Shown here in pieces: positions 9,347-19,357 of a stretch of DNA of 64,000 nt. How positions within the stretch are numbered: position 1 is the stretch's first letter; each line of letters starts with the position of its first letter. The notes beneath the pieces were generated by a model. The model did not search any database. It was given only the letters and a program-made list of their open reading frames with translations, and had not been told where the DNA came from. The translations under genes were made by a program, and so were the position numbers. The DNA is from Parasedimentitalea maritima (lineage in GTDB: Bacteria > Pseudomonadota > Alphaproteobacteria > Rhodobacterales > Rhodobacteraceae), in assembly GCF_005771405.1 (NCBI RefSeq), contig NZ_VAUA01000012.1, forward strand, positions 1-64,000, given 5' to 3'.

Positions 9347-10368
9347 CAGGTGGCTCCTGTTGTGATCCGTGCTAGGGCCTGAAGCTTGGCTTTGGCTGCG
9401 CCGGAATCGATGCTTTCACGGGCTTTTTCAACGCCTTCTTGAAGGTCGCTGGCGGCATCCGCTACCACCAGTGCAGCGGCTGAATTTAGCAGGACTGCGT
9501 CGCGGTAGGCCGATGGTGTCCCATCCAGCAAAGCGCGGAATGCATTGGCATTGTCTTCGGGTGTGCCGCCTACAATGGCCTCAAAGGGATGCACAGGCAG
9601 GCCTGCCTGTTCCGGGTGCAATTCAAAATCAACAACACTGCCGTCATTTTCAAGCGCCGAAACCCAGCTTACGCCGGTGATGGTCAGCTCGTCTGTACCG
9701 TCTGACCCATGCACCAGCCAAGCGCGTTCGGATCCCAATTGTCCCAGAGTTTCGGCCATTGGCCGGATCAGGTCACGGGAAAAGGCGCCGGTCAGTTGGC
9801 GCTTTACCCCAGCCGGATTGGTTAGCGGGCCAAGGATGTTAAAGATGGTGCGGGTGCCCAGCTCTTGCCGGGTGGGCATGACATGGGCAACTGCCGGGTG
9901 GTGCATCGGGGCCATCATAAAGGCAATGCCACACTCGGAAATTGCTTTTTCGACAACATCAGGTGTCACCATGACATTGATACCCATTTGGGTCTGAACG
10001 TCGGCTGTGCCGGACTTGGACGACAGGTTTTTGTTGCCGTGTTTGGCAACAACCACACCCGCACCAGCGGTGACAAAGGCGGTCGCGGTTGAAATATTCA
10101 GCGTATGTTTGCCATCGCCACCGGTGCCAACGATATCCATTGCACCGGTTGGGGCCTTTACGGCGTTGCACTTGGATCGCATCACCGCAGCGGCTGCAGC
10201 GTATTCGTCGACAGTTTCACCACGTGTGCGCAGCGCCATCAGCAAGCCGCCGATTTGGCTTGGCGTGGCTTCGCCTTCAAAGAGCAGCGTAAAGGCGGTC
10301 TCAGCCTGTTCACGTGTCAGCGGACCTTCGGCAGCGGCCCCGATCAGTGGCTTTAGACGATCGCTCAT
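9346..10368 (-). CDS. trpD: Anthranilate phosphoribosyltransferase
   Basis: 340 aa. It transfers phosphoribose from PRPP to anthranilate, step two of tryptophan synthesis. The glycine-rich PRPP loop [15 protein letters not shown] is near residue 80. The [12 protein letters not shown] anthranilate site is near 108, and the MMAPMHHPA stretch follows. It overlaps trpG by ATGA and ends inside the ung start codon. Confidence 0.96.
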   Translation of the reverse strand: MSDRLKPLIGAAAEGPLTREQAETAFTLLFEGEATPSQIGGLLMALRTRGETVDEYAAAAAVMRSKCNAVKAPTGAMDIVGTGGDGKHTLNISTATAFVTAGAGVVVAKHGNKNLSSKSGTADVQTQMGINVMVTPDVVEKAISECGIAFMMAPMHHPAVAHVMPTRQELGTRTIFNILGPLTNPAGVKRQLTGAFSRDLIRPMAETLGQLGSERAWLVHGSDGTDELTITGVSWVSALENDGSVVDFELHPEQAGLPVHPFEAIVGGTPEDNANAFRALLDGTPSAYRDAVLLNSAAALVVADAASDLQEGVEKARESIDSGAAKAKLQALARITTGAT

Positions 10369-10946
10369 GTCGGGTCCTTCATCTCGTTCAAAAAGTTCTG
10401 CAGCAGGGCGTGGCCATGCTCGGATGCAATTGATTCCGGGTGGAATTGAACGCCGTGAATGGGTAACTCCCGGTGCTGCAGGCCCATAATGGTGCCATCT
10501 TCCAGCTCGGCAGTGATTTCCAGACAGTCCGGCAGAGTTTCACGCTCAACCACCAGAGAGTGATAGCGGGTCGCGTCAAACGGCGAGGGCAGGCCAGCAA
10601 ACAGACCTTTGCCGGTATGGGACATGCTGCCCATTTTGCCATGCACAATCTCGTGGCAGCGCACTACTTTGCCGCCAAACACCTGACCAATGGTCTGGTG
10701 CCCCAAACAAACACCCATCAAGGGTGTCTTGGTTTCGGCGGCGGCTTCGGTCAGGGCCAGACAAATCCCGGCTTGGTCTGGATCGCAGGGGCCGGGGGAT
10801 AGTAAAATCCCTGTCGGTTTCATTGCCATCGCCTCTTGGACATCAATGGCATCGTTACGGCGGATTTCGATCTCTGCGCCCAGCTCGCCCAGATAGTGAA
10901 CCAGATTGTAGGTAAAGGAATCGTAGTTGTCGATTAGCAGCAACAT
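10365..10946 (-). CDS. trpG: Anthranilate synthase component II (glutamine amidotransferase)
   Basis: 193 aa from the ATG at 10946, the position where the conserved [15 protein letters not shown] begins; an upstream in-frame start would add 21 unconserved residues. This class I amidotransferase supplies ammonia from glutamine to TrpE. The triad is Cys80 (GVCLGHQ), His169 and Glu171 (FHPES). It heads the trp/moco operon, while its partner trpE is encoded about 2.7 kb away in another transcription unit. Confidence 0.96.
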   Translation of the reverse strand: MLLLIDNYDSFTYNLVHYLGELGAEIEIRRNDAIDVQEAMAMKPTGILLSPGPCDPDQAGICLALTEAAAETKTPLMGVCLGHQTIGQVFGGKVVRCHEIVHGKMGSMSHTGKGLFAGLPSPFDATRYHSLVVERETLPDCLEITAELEDGTIMGLQHRELPIHGVQFHPESIASEHGHALLQNFLNEMKDPT

Positions 10947-11135
10947 CTTGGCAGGCTCTTTTAAGGGCTGGCGGGGCAGGGCCCTGCCGCAGTATAGTGG
11001 TCGTAACATACATGTTCAGGGTTGCGCGGCAGCGTCAAGGGCGCAGGGTGGCGCAGCAACTTTTCCATAGGGGCATCTGGGCGTAGATCCTTAGGTTCCG
11101 AAGGGCAGAAACAAGACGTGAGAGGCGAGACAGGC

Positions 11136-12770
11136 ATGCGAGGATTCCTGGGTGGTGTAAGTATTGGGGCGCTGGTGGCTGCCGCCGGAGCGGCAATGTT
11201 GTCCTTGTCAGCTCCGCTTCCCAAGGTGGTGGATGTTGCCGTACAGCCCCCCGCAGGAACGCTTGAACCAGTGGACGCAACCTCTGCCCCGGATGAAGCT
11301 CCTGGGCAGGACGCCGATCTGGTCGAGGCAGCACCAGCCGCGCCAGAGGGTGAAGCGGTCGATGACCTCAGTGCGTTGCGTGACGCAGATACTCAGCCTG
11401 CTGCCCGACCGTCAGTTGCGGCTGATGATACAATTCTGACCGAGTCCACCGACACCGGAGACAATTCTACTTCTGCTCCGGATATTTCTTTGCAAACTGA
11501 TACACCTGTGGTGCCGGTTGAAACACTTCCGGCTCCAGCTTTACCTTCACAGGAATCCGAAATTGTGGTGTCCAGCGAGCCAGCGCAACCTCCGGCTCCG
11601 GTTGTCGTGCCTGAATTGGCCACCATTACCCCCCCAACGATTGCACCCGAGATAACATCAGTCGGGCCTGATAACGGTGACACGGTGCCCTCCAGCGCAC
11701 GCAGCCAGGATATTGTCGCTAACCCGGAAACTGAAACCGCACCGATTGCGCCAGAAGTTGCGGAAAATGCAACGGTGGCCGCGCCTGATGTCGGCGTTGA
11801 TGTTCCTGTTTTGGCAACGCCAGAAGTTGGAAATGTGCCTATTGGAACTTTGCCGTCCATTTTACCGACTGTCGACAATGCTCCAGCAGAGCAATTGGTT
11901 CCGGGCGAATCTCGTGGCGAGGCATCAGGCACCGCCGAAGAAGATGCAGTAAGTGAGAGAATTGCGGCCCTGCCAACCACATTAGGCGCACAAACAAGAA
12001 CCGATGGCCCAACAATTGGAACGCCTGTGGTGCCGCTGACGGAACGCAACAGGTTAAATGAGAGTGGAATTTCAAACGGCTCGCAGGATGGCTCTCCATT
12101 TGAACTATATGCTGAGCCTCTGGATAATCCCGAAGGTCGTCCGTTGATGGCCATTGTGCTGATTGATGATGAAAATTCGATTGGGGCCGAAGCCCTGGTT
12201 GGGTTTCCTTATCCCCTGAGTTTTGCCATCGATCCCGAGGATCCCAAAGCCGCTGAGAAAATGGCGGCGCGACGGGCAGCTGGGTTTGAAGTCTTGGTGC
12301 TAACCAATCTGCCGCGCGAAGCCGCGCCGCAGGATGCCGAAACGTCGCTGGCGGTTTGGTTTGATACCCTGCCTGAAACCATTGCAGTGCTGGAAGGCAC
12401 CGGTACCGGGTTTCAGGGAAACCGGCCTTTGGCGGATCAAGTGTCGGCGGTTGCGGCGGCATCCGGTCGTGGTTTGTTGACACAAGACCACGGGCTGAAC
12501 ACTGTCCAAAAACTGGCGGCCCGTGATGGCATCCCTGCTGCAGTGGTGTTTCGCGATTTTGATGGGGCTGGGCAAAATCCCCGCGCTATCCGGCGCTTTC
12601 TGGATCAGGCGGCCTTCCGTGCTGGTCAGGAAGGTGCGGTGATTATGTTGGGTCGGGTGCAACCGGATACCATTTCGGCCTTGCTGCTGTGGGGGCTGCA
12701 GGACCGAGCGACGCGAGTTGCGCTGTCACCAGTGTCGGCCGCATTGTCCCAACAGGTCATCGACCGCTAA
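11136..12770 (+). CDS. Divergent polysaccharide deacetylase (YibQ-like)
   Basis: 544 aa from ATG 11136, preceded by RBS GAGAGGCGAG. Residues 1-35 form a membrane anchor or signal (GVSIGALVAAAGAAMLSLSA). Residues about 40-330 are a low-complexity Pro/Ala/Glu/Thr linker. The last 200 residues (from about PLMAIVLIDDENSIGAEAL) match the divergent polysaccharide deacetylase fold, with LSFAIDPEDP, GLLTQDHGLN and AVVFRDFDG. The family is periplasmic and its substrate is unsettled. An upstream in-frame start at 11022 would prepend 38 unconserved residues. It is divergent from trpG. Confidence 0.85.
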   Translation: MRGFLGGVSIGALVAAAGAAMLSLSAPLPKVVDVAVQPPAGTLEPVDATSAPDEAPGQDADLVEAAPAAPEGEAVDDLSALRDADTQPAARPSVAADDTILTESTDTGDNSTSAPDISLQTDTPVVPVETLPAPALPSQESEIVVSSEPAQPPAPVVVPELATITPPTIAPEITSVGPDNGDTVPSSARSQDIVANPETETAPIAPEVAENATVAAPDVGVDVPVLATPEVGNVPIGTLPSILPTVDNAPAEQLVPGESRGEASGTAEEDAVSERIAALPTTLGAQTRTDGPTIGTPVVPLTERNRLNESGISNGSQDGSPFELYAEPLDNPEGRPLMAIVLIDDENSIGAEALVGFPYPLSFAIDPEDPKAAEKMAARRAAGFEVLVLTNLPREAAPQDAETSLAVWFDTLPETIAVLEGTGTGFQGNRPLADQVSAVAAASGRGLLTQDHGLNTVQKLAARDGIPAAVVFRDFDGAGQNPRAIRRFLDQAAFRAGQEGAVIMLGRVQPDTISALLLWGLQDRATRVALSPVSAALSQQVIDR

Positions 12771-12824
12771 GTTTCTGACTTAGTTTAGGGCTATTCCTAA
12801 TTCCTTGAAGAAAGACCGGACACT

Positions 12825-13571
12825 GTGATTGATTTTGTGGTTCTTTGCACCGCTGCATTTCTGGCTGGCGGACTAAATGCAATTGCAGGCGGGGGGAGCT
12901 TTCTGACGTTTCCGGCACTGGTTTTCACAGGCATTCCACCAATTGCAGCCAATGCCACCAGCGCGGTGGCCGTCTTCCCCGGTTATGCCAGTGGCGCATT
13001 GGGGTTTCTGGGCGAGTTGCGCAGCTTTGATCGGCGGGCGTTGCTTCAGCTAGTTGGGCTGTCGATTGTCGGCGGTGTCGCTGGATCATTGCTGCTGCTG
13101 GTCACGCCGGCAAGTGTGTTCAACTGGGTTGTGCCATGGCTGTTATTGTTTGCCACTATACTATTTTTGTTAGGGGGGCGCATCAATTCCTGGATCGAAG
13201 CGCGTGGCAGGCAGGACAAAAACAGTTGGTTCGCCACATTGGTGGTGTCAATCTACGGCGGTTACTTCAACGGTGGGCTGGGTATTGTACTGTTGGCGCT
13301 GTTTTCTGCCCAGGGGATGCGCGATCTTAACCTGATGAACGGGTTGAAGAACATCCTGTCATTTGTTTTGTCAGCAGCCTCGGTCGTAACCTTCACGCTG
13401 GCGGGTATCGTCTATTGGTACGAAGCGGCTATCATGATGGTGGCAGCCACTATTGGCGGCTATATCGGCGCACGATTGGCGCGACTGATGCCGGTGGCGA
13501 TGGTCAAAAGCATCGTGGTCGTTGTGGGGCTGGTGATGACAGCCGTGTTTTTCGCCCGTAGTTTAGCCTGA
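12825..13571 (+). CDS. TauE/SafE family sulfite/anion exporter-like membrane protein
   Basis: 248 aa, eight predicted hydrophobic segments, beginning at GTG 12825 after RBS GAAGAAAG. Typical family signatures are AGGLNAIAGGGSFLTFPAL near the N-terminus and the repeat YGGYFNGGLGIVLLALF at mid-length. TauE/SafE members are inner-membrane carriers of sulfite, sulfoacetate and related organosulfur anions, but the substrate here is not shown by the sequence. It is convergent with trpE, with a shared hairpin between them. Confidence 0.88.
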   Translation: MIDFVVLCTAAFLAGGLNAIAGGGSFLTFPALVFTGIPPIAANATSAVAVFPGYASGALGFLGELRSFDRRALLQLVGLSIVGGVAGSLLLLVTPASVFNWVVPWLLLFATILFLLGGRINSWIEARGRQDKNSWFATLVVSIYGGYFNGGLGIVLLALFSAQGMRDLNLMNGLKNILSFVLSAASVVTFTLAGIVYWYEAAIMMVAATIGGYIGARLARLMPVAMVKSIVVVVGLVMTAVFFARSLA

Positions 13572-13597
13572 AACTAACAGATAGTTTCAGGCTAAAC
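13561..13597. terminator. 16-bp hairpin between convergent genes
   Basis: GTTTAGCCTGAAACTA pairs perfectly with TAGTTTCAGGCTAAAC around a 5-base loop. It overlaps the end of the TauE-like gene and precedes the trpE stop, so it can serve both strands. There is no strong T-run on either side, so it is an atypical but very stable element. Confidence 0.65.
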
Positions 13598-13627
13598 TGA
13601 TGAGTGTTGGACCCTAACTGGGACAGA

Positions 13628-15139
13628 TTATCTGTTGCCACCGCCGGTAAAACGACCGGCATCTGCAGCAGCGCGGCGAATGGCGTTGGATTTATGGACC
13701 GTTTCCATGAACTCAGACTCGGGGTCGCTGTCATAGACAACACCGCCACCCGCCTGAATATACAGCTTTTGATCCTGCACCACGGCAGTGCGCAGCGCGA
13801 TACACATATCCATGTCGCCACCAGCTGAGAAATAGCCAACACCGCCGCCATAGACACCGCGTTTTTCGGGCTCCAGCTCGTCGATGATTTCCATCGCTCG
13901 CACCTTGGGCGCGCCTGATACCGTACCTGCTGGCATACCGGCAAAAAACGCATCCAGCGCGTCTTTGTTTTCTGCCATCTCTCCAACGACATTGGAAACG
14001 ATGTGCATGACATGGCTGTAACGTTCAATGATGAACTTTTCAGTTGGGCGCACGGTGCCAATCTTGGCGACGCGGCCAGTGTCATTGCGCCCCAGATCCA
14101 GCAGCATCAAATGTTCCGCCAGTTCTTTCTTGTCGGCCAGCAGGTCGGCCTCTAGTGCCCGATCTTCTTCTGGTGTGGCGCCACGCGGGCGAGTACCGGC
14201 GATGGGACGAATGGTGATTTCATCGCCAAACACTCGCACCAGGATTTCCGGACTGGCGCCAACCACCTGAAAGTCGCCAAAATTGAAGTAGAACATGAAC
14301 GGCGACGGGTTAGTGCGGCGCAGCGACCGATATAGTGTAAACGGCGGCTGGCGGAATTCCTGTGTCCAGCGCTGCGCAGGGACCACCTGAAAGATATCAC
14401 CGTCACGAATGTACTCTTTGGCCTTTTCAACCGCTTCCATATAGCCGGATTTGGTGAAATTGCTGACCGGGTCAGCCACATCGTCCGCTTCGCCTAAATC
14501 GCGGGTTTCGGCAGGCATGGCGCGTTCCAGATCGCGGACCGCATCCATTACTCGTTCGGCCGCTTGCGCATAGGCCGCACGGGCGGACTGGCCATCGCTG
14601 GCCCAGGCTGGCGACACCACTGTAACCTCGCCCTTTACCCCGTCCAGCACAGCAATAACCGAAGGCCGCAACATCAAGGCATCGGGTAATCCCAGAGGGT
14701 CGGGATTGACGTTGGGCAGATGTTCGACCAGTCGGATCATGTCATAGCCAAGGTAGCCAAACAGGCCTGCGGCGGCCTGTGGCAGGTCCTCGGGGAGATC
14801 GATGCGACTCTCGGCAATCAGCGCACGCAGGTTATCCATTGGATCGCCTGCCTGATCGCTGAAATCATCCGCATCAAACCGCGCCGATCGGTTCAGTGAC
14901 GAGGTTGTGCACCGGCAACGCCAGACCAGATCCGGTTTCATCCCAATAATCGAATAGCGCCCGCGGACCTCTCCACCAGTCACTGATTCCAGCATAAAGG
15001 CGTCCTTTTGGGCCCCTGTCAGCTTGAGCATCAGCGACACCGGGGTGTCTAGATCCGCAGCCAGTCGCGTATAAACAACTTGGTTTTCACCAGCTTCATA
15101 GGCCTTGGCGAAGGTATCGAAATCGGGAGTCAGTGCCAT
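13628..15139 (-). CDS. trpE: Anthranilate synthase component I
   Basis: 503 aa. It makes anthranilate from chorismate with ammonia from TrpG. The N-terminal feedback domain is followed by the chorismate-binding core, with IAGTRPRGATPEEDRALEADL, LLDLGRNDTGRV, MHIVSNVVGEM and the C-terminal GGGVVYDSDPESE. The start is ATG 15139. It lies 15 bases after the PpiD-like gene on the same strand, suggesting cotranscription with that chaperone instead of with trpGDC. Confidence 0.96.
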   Translation of the reverse strand: MALTPDFDTFAKAYEAGENQVVYTRLAADLDTPVSLMLKLTGAQKDAFMLESVTGGEVRGRYSIIGMKPDLVWRCRCTTSSLNRSARFDADDFSDQAGDPMDNLRALIAESRIDLPEDLPQAAAGLFGYLGYDMIRLVEHLPNVNPDPLGLPDALMLRPSVIAVLDGVKGEVTVVSPAWASDGQSARAAYAQAAERVMDAVRDLERAMPAETRDLGEADDVADPVSNFTKSGYMEAVEKAKEYIRDGDIFQVVPAQRWTQEFRQPPFTLYRSLRRTNPSPFMFYFNFGDFQVVGASPEILVRVFGDEITIRPIAGTRPRGATPEEDRALEADLLADKKELAEHLMLLDLGRNDTGRVAKIGTVRPTEKFIIERYSHVMHIVSNVVGEMAENKDALDAFFAGMPAGTVSGAPKVRAMEIIDELEPEKRGVYGGGVGYFSAGGDMDMCIALRTAVVQDQKLYIQAGGGVVYDSDPESEFMETVHKSNAIRRAAADAGRFTGGGNR

Positions 15140-15154
15140 GATCTGTTGCCTAGG

Positions 15155-16999
15155 TTACTGAAGGTAATTGGCCTGCAAGGCACTTAGCGCCTGCTGGTCA
15201 ACCTGGGGTCGTGCACGGGTCCGGGCATCTTGCACAAAAGCCTCAAACAGGTCCTGTGACAGCGCCTGGTTTAGCTGCGCTTCCAATGCGTTGGACATCG
15301 CTCGCAGATCGTCGCTGTCACCCGGAGGAAGGATTTCATCCAAACGCAATACAACAGTTGAGTTCTCATCTGAAACAATACGCATTTCGCCGGGTTCCAT
15401 TTCAAAAACCTGGTTCAGCATATCGACCGGTGTGGTGTCGATATAGGCAGTACGTGTCAGACCGGTTTCAGTGGTGACAGTCAGCGCCTCGTCAAAATCA
15501 CCATTGGTTTTGGTCCGGGCCACAATTGCTTCAGCTTCGGTGGTGATTGCATTTTGGCGCTGTTCAGCGTTCCAGCCCTGCAAAGCGGCTGTATAAGCGT
15601 CAGCCAGCGGTTCGGCACGAGGGGGCAATACTGTATCAAGACGCAGAGCAATCAGGCTTCCGTCATCCAGAAACTCTACGGCCGGGAAATCGTCTACAGT
15701 GACAGCGGCAGCGGCCTGACGAAACCCATCATAGGCTGCGATACCTTCGCGGCTTTGCTCGGTCCAGCTGATCTGGCCCAGCTGCATGTCGGTTTCATCG
15801 GCGATCTCTTCGAGCGTGGCACCGCCAGCCAGCATATCGTCAATCTCTTCGGACTGTTGCTCAATCAGGCGACGGGCCCGACCAGCGGCCAGTTCCTCCC
15901 GCAATTCGGCTTCGACGTCAGCCAACAGTGTGACGCGGGCTTCCAGACGTCCATTCACCCGGTACAGGGCGGGGCCTAGGTCAGATGGCAACGGGCCAAC
16001 AACATCACCGACTTGGGCCGAAAAGATGTCCTGACCAGCGGCACCAAGCGCACCAATGGTCATGTCACCCATATCTACATCGGCAAGAGCAAGGCCGCGG
16101 CTTTCAACCAAGGCCTCAAAGGTGGTGCCGCCAGTTTCCAGCTGCGCCTTGGCGCTAGAAGCTGCTTCGTCGTCTGAATAGACCAGACGTTCAACCAAAC
16201 GGCGTTCCGGGGACTGATATTGATCGGCGCGTTGGTCGAACAATGTCTGCAGTGCGTCTTGGTCGACATCGACCTGATCCATCAGCATGGCCGGGGTCAA
16301 CTGAACATAGGCGATCTGTTTGGTTTCGGGCAGCGTGAACAGGTCAGGGTTGCTATCGTAGAAGGCCTGAAGTTCTGCGTCGGTGGGCGCCAGAGCGATC
16401 ATCGCCATCTCATCATTTTGCAGCTGCACCCAAGAGAAACTGCGGCGCGCGCCAATAAAACTGGTGATGGTGTCGCGCATGGTTGCTGGCATTGTTGCGC
16501 CGACCATCATGGCACCCTGTACCAGTGTACGGGCAGATTCGCGGCGCAGGTCGTCTTCGAATTCGCGTTCAGACAGACCAACGTTGTCTAGTGTATATTC
16601 GTACGTGTCGCGGTTAAACTCACCACTTGATCCCTGAAAGCTGGGGATTTCGGTGATTTCCTTTAACAGGTTTTCATCGCCGATAGATATACCCAGTTGA
16701 TCGACCTCATTGTCGATGGCTGCAATTGAAATCAACCGTGACAGCACCTGTTGGTCCATTCCCAGTGCAGATAGCTGCGACAACGGGATAAACTGTCCGG
16801 TCTGTGCCTGTAGGGCCTGCTGCTCGCGCTGCAATTCCCGGTAGAAGTTTTGCACTGATATCTCTTGGTTGCCGACTGTCGCTACGGAACTGGCTGAGCC
16901 GGAAAAATTCACCGCACCAAAGCCGACAAGGCTCAGCATGATCAATCCCATCAGGATCCACACAAAGGTTTTGGAAAGATGTTTCATGCCTGCGGCCAT
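15155..16999 (-). CDS. SurA/PpiD-type periplasmic folding factor
   Basis: 614 aa from ATG 16999 (RBS GAGGG); the open frame extends 37 unconserved codons further up. A single N-terminal membrane anchor (residues 8-30, TFVWILMGLIMLSLVGFGAV) tethers a long periplasmic domain. The SurA_N-like region spans about 35-170, including ISVQNFYRELQREQQALQAQTG. A parvulin-like peptidyl-prolyl isomerase region (about 230-370) follows, with a helical tail. This is the PpiD architecture, aiding folding of secreted and outer-membrane proteins. The parvulin signature is poorly conserved, so isomerase activity is doubtful. Confidence 0.88.
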   Translation of the reverse strand: MAAGMKHLSKTFVWILMGLIMLSLVGFGAVNFSGSASSVATVGNQEISVQNFYRELQREQQALQAQTGQFIPLSQLSALGMDQQVLSRLISIAAIDNEVDQLGISIGDENLLKEITEIPSFQGSSGEFNRDTYEYTLDNVGLSEREFEDDLRRESARTLVQGAMMVGATMPATMRDTITSFIGARRSFSWVQLQNDEMAMIALAPTDAELQAFYDSNPDLFTLPETKQIAYVQLTPAMLMDQVDVDQDALQTLFDQRADQYQSPERRLVERLVYSDDEAASSAKAQLETGGTTFEALVESRGLALADVDMGDMTIGALGAAGQDIFSAQVGDVVGPLPSDLGPALYRVNGRLEARVTLLADVEAELREELAAGRARRLIEQQSEEIDDMLAGGATLEEIADETDMQLGQISWTEQSREGIAAYDGFRQAAAAVTVDDFPAVEFLDDGSLIALRLDTVLPPRAEPLADAYTAALQGWNAEQRQNAITTEAEAIVARTKTNGDFDEALTVTTETGLTRTAYIDTTPVDMLNQVFEMEPGEMRIVSDENSTVVLRLDEILPPGDSDDLRAMSNALEAQLNQALSQDLFEAFVQDARTRARPQVDQQALSALQANYLQ

Positions 17000-17126
17000 G
17001 ATGCCCTCATATTGTCGGTGCCTCTGCCGGTCAGCGTCTATGCAACAGCCGTGGCAGGGGGTGAAAAAATGTCTGGTGCCCTGAATACGCTGCCACCCGT
17101 TGAGGAGCAAGCGGTGTTGCGTGCAC

Positions 17127-18302
17127 CTAGTGTTGAACTGCAGCTAAGCGATGGAACAATTCAGTGATGCCGGCCCGATCAATATTGGCAAAGGCTATTC
17201 GGAATTGACGTTCCCCAGCCGGATCATCTACCGGCAGGAACATCGATCCCGGCAACATCAGTACCGAGGCCTGAGTGACAAGGTCACGTGCGATCTGTTC
17301 TGATGGTGCGTCAAACGGGTGTTCGACATAGGCAAAATACGCGCCGCAACCAAGCAGCTTCCAGCCGCGTTCAGCCAGTATACCAAAGCTTTCATGGATT
17401 GCAGCGCGGCGATCCAGAATTTCTGCCCGTTCGCCAGCCAACCAGTCAGACAGGTTTTCAATGCCCCAAAGCGCGCCGATCTGACCCAGCTGATTTGGGC
17501 AGATGGTGACGGTGTCCAGGAATTTCTCCATCTCGGACAACCGGGCAGGAGAGGTGGCAATTGCGCCAACTCGGTGCCCGGTCAGGCGGTAAGCCTTAGA
17601 AAAAGAATAGAGGTGAATAAGGGTGTGATCCCAGCTATCTGACTGCAGCAAATCGTGTGGAGCGCCGGTGCGGCTGTCAAAATCGCGGTAGGTCTCGTCC
17701 AGAATCAGCGTCAGGCCGCGCGATTTGGCCAACTCGTAAAAAGCCCGTAACAAGGGGGCAGGGTATTCTGTGCCACAGGGGTTGTTGGGGGACACCAGTG
17801 CAATGGCGCGGGTTCGCGGCGTGATCAGGTCTTCGGCGTGCTGGACGTCGGGCAGCATTTCTGCACCGACAGGCAGCGGGCAAGCCGCAACGCCAGCCAG
17901 ATCAAGCCACATTTTGTGATTGAAGTACCATGGGGTAGGAATGATGACCTCATCCCCTTCACCGCACAGGGCTGCAATCGCGGCTGCAAAGGCTTGATTG
18001 CAGCCCGAGGTGATCGCAATCTGGTCGCTGGTCAGGTTGGCTGCATAGTGTTCTGAAATCTGTGAAGCCAAGGCGGTGCGTAGATCAGGGCGCCCCAATA
18101 CCGGACCATATAGATGGGCGCTGTCATCATCCAACGCGGCCTGTGCAATGGCCTGACGCAGGCCTTGGGGGGGAGGATCAATCGGGGCGGCTTGACTGAC
18201 ATTGATCAACGGCTGCTCGGCAGAAAAGTGAACACCTTCAAGCCAGCGCCGGGATTCGACAATTGGCGAGACAAAAGTTGCAGCAGTACGGGGGAGTGAC
18301 AT
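17127..18302 (-). CDS. Class I/II pyridoxal-phosphate aminotransferase
   Basis: 391 aa from ATG 18302, RBS AGGA; an upstream in-frame start at 18338 adds 12 residues. It is a fold-type I PLP enzyme. The lysine that binds PLP is in YSFSKAYRLTGHRVGAI. The SPNNPCGTEYP and ILDETYRDF motifs (Asn and Asp/Tyr cofactor contacts) and the C-terminal arginine in QFRIAFAN are present. The amino-acid substrate cannot be read from sequence. It is divergent from the metallo-beta-lactamase, with opposing starts about 240 bases apart. Confidence 0.88.
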   Translation of the reverse strand: MSLPRTAATFVSPIVESRRWLEGVHFSAEQPLINVSQAAPIDPPPQGLRQAIAQAALDDDSAHLYGPVLGRPDLRTALASQISEHYAANLTSDQIAITSGCNQAFAAAIAALCGEGDEVIIPTPWYFNHKMWLDLAGVAACPLPVGAEMLPDVQHAEDLITPRTRAIALVSPNNPCGTEYPAPLLRAFYELAKSRGLTLILDETYRDFDSRTGAPHDLLQSDSWDHTLIHLYSFSKAYRLTGHRVGAIATSPARLSEMEKFLDTVTICPNQLGQIGALWGIENLSDWLAGERAEILDRRAAIHESFGILAERGWKLLGCGAYFAYVEHPFDAPSEQIARDLVTQASVLMLPGSMFLPVDDPAGERQFRIAFANIDRAGITELFHRLAAVQH

Positions 18303-18544
18303 CGGCGGGTCCTGTCGGGCGATTGGTGTTTCTGGCATATGATCTTGTGTTAGATCTTGCCTCAAGTTTTGGCGATCCTGCGATGAGACGACCAGAGGCT
18401 CAAGTCGAAATGCGCGTAGCCCGACAAATCGCTCAGTCCGATACCACATGTTTACCATGCGCGAAGATGTGCCAGCTTGCTTGCCAAGCGCTTGCATTCT
18501 GGGATTGCTTTCGACCAAGCTTTCCAAAAATTTGGTGCCAATAG

Positions 18545-19300
18545 ATGATTTCAAAAAAGATTCTGCATGTCGTTGTGACAGTATTCAGCCTTGGATCGTC
18601 AGCGGTCATGGCTGACACCTCAACGGAGCAACCCGTCCCACCGGTCAAATTTTTGCAGCTGTCTGAAACGGTATGGATGCACACCAGCTATAAGGTGCTT
18701 AAAAAATTTGGTGCTTATCCTTCAAATGGATTGGTTGTTGTTGATGGCGCCAATTCGATCCTGATTGATAGTGCCTGGACGGATGCACAGACCACTGAGA
18801 TTTTGGACTGGGCGCGCAATGAGCTGGGTCATCCGGTTAAACAGGCGATTTTCACCCATGCACATAGCGACAAAATGGGAGGCGTTGGGGCTGTTCTGGC
18901 GCGCGGCATCGACACCCACGCGCTGGCTTTGAGTAATCAGATCGCATCCGCGAGTGGGCTCATGCCTGCAGAATTTGATTTAACGTTGAATCAAAATGAT
19001 AAAGCGTTGAACTTTGGGCCAGTAGAGGTTTTCTATCCTGGCGCTGGTCACTCAGCGGACAACCTCGTCGCTTATATTCCAGAGGCAGAGATATTGTTCG
19101 GAGGCTGCTTGATCCGTTCGGCCCGTGCAAAGAGATTGGGTAATATTGCTGATGCGAATCTGATGCATTGGGGGGATGCTGTTGGATCTGTTCGACACCA
19201 GTTTCCTGACGCGACACTGGTCGTCCCCGGTCATGGTGAACCTGCCGGGGCAGAACTACTGGCGCTGACTTTGCAGCTGGTCACCGAGCACGGCAGGTAA
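18545..19300 (+). CDS. Subclass B1 metallo-beta-lactamase
   Basis: 251 aa secreted zinc hydrolase predicted to open beta-lactam rings in the periplasm. Residues 1-23 are a Sec signal peptide ending SAVMA. All six B1 zinc ligands are visible: His105, His107 and Asp109 (HAHSDKMGG), His169 (PGAGHSADN), Cys188 (FGGCLIRS) and His230 (VPGHGEP). The substrate-contact position usually Lys224 in B1 numbering is Arg191 here, and the Asn233 equivalent is Asn200 (KRLGN). The stretches ALSNQIA, FGPVEVFYPG and CLI-x5-K-x-LGN resemble NDM-type enzymes. RBS is weak. Activity and spectrum are untested. Confidence 0.92.
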   Translation: MISKKILHVVVTVFSLGSSAVMADTSTEQPVPPVKFLQLSETVWMHTSYKVLKKFGAYPSNGLVVVDGANSILIDSAWTDAQTTEILDWARNELGHPVKQAIFTHAHSDKMGGVGAVLARGIDTHALALSNQIASASGLMPAEFDLTLNQNDKALNFGPVEVFYPGAGHSADNLVAYIPEAEILFGGCLIRSARAKRLGNIADANLMHWGDAVGSVRHQFPDATLVVPGHGEPAGAELLALTLQLVTEHGR

Positions 19301-19310
19301 GTGTTCGAAA

Positions 19311-19340
19311 AAAAAACGCGCCCATCGGACGCGTTTTCTC
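19311..19340. terminator. Bidirectional terminator between the MBL gene and gpt
   Basis: AAAACGCG (19313-19320) pairs with CGCGTTTT (19330-19337) around a 9-base loop. The A-run on the left serves as a U-tract for the minus-strand gpt transcript, and the TTTT serves the plus-strand gene. Confidence 0.75.
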
Positions 19341-19357
19341 GGATATATAATTATAAA

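Noticed and set aside
11393-12154. Long antisense frame (253 aa) inside the YibQ-like gene
   Set aside because: A mirror of the low-complexity Pro/Ala linker; the reverse strand of such repetitive codons often stays open.
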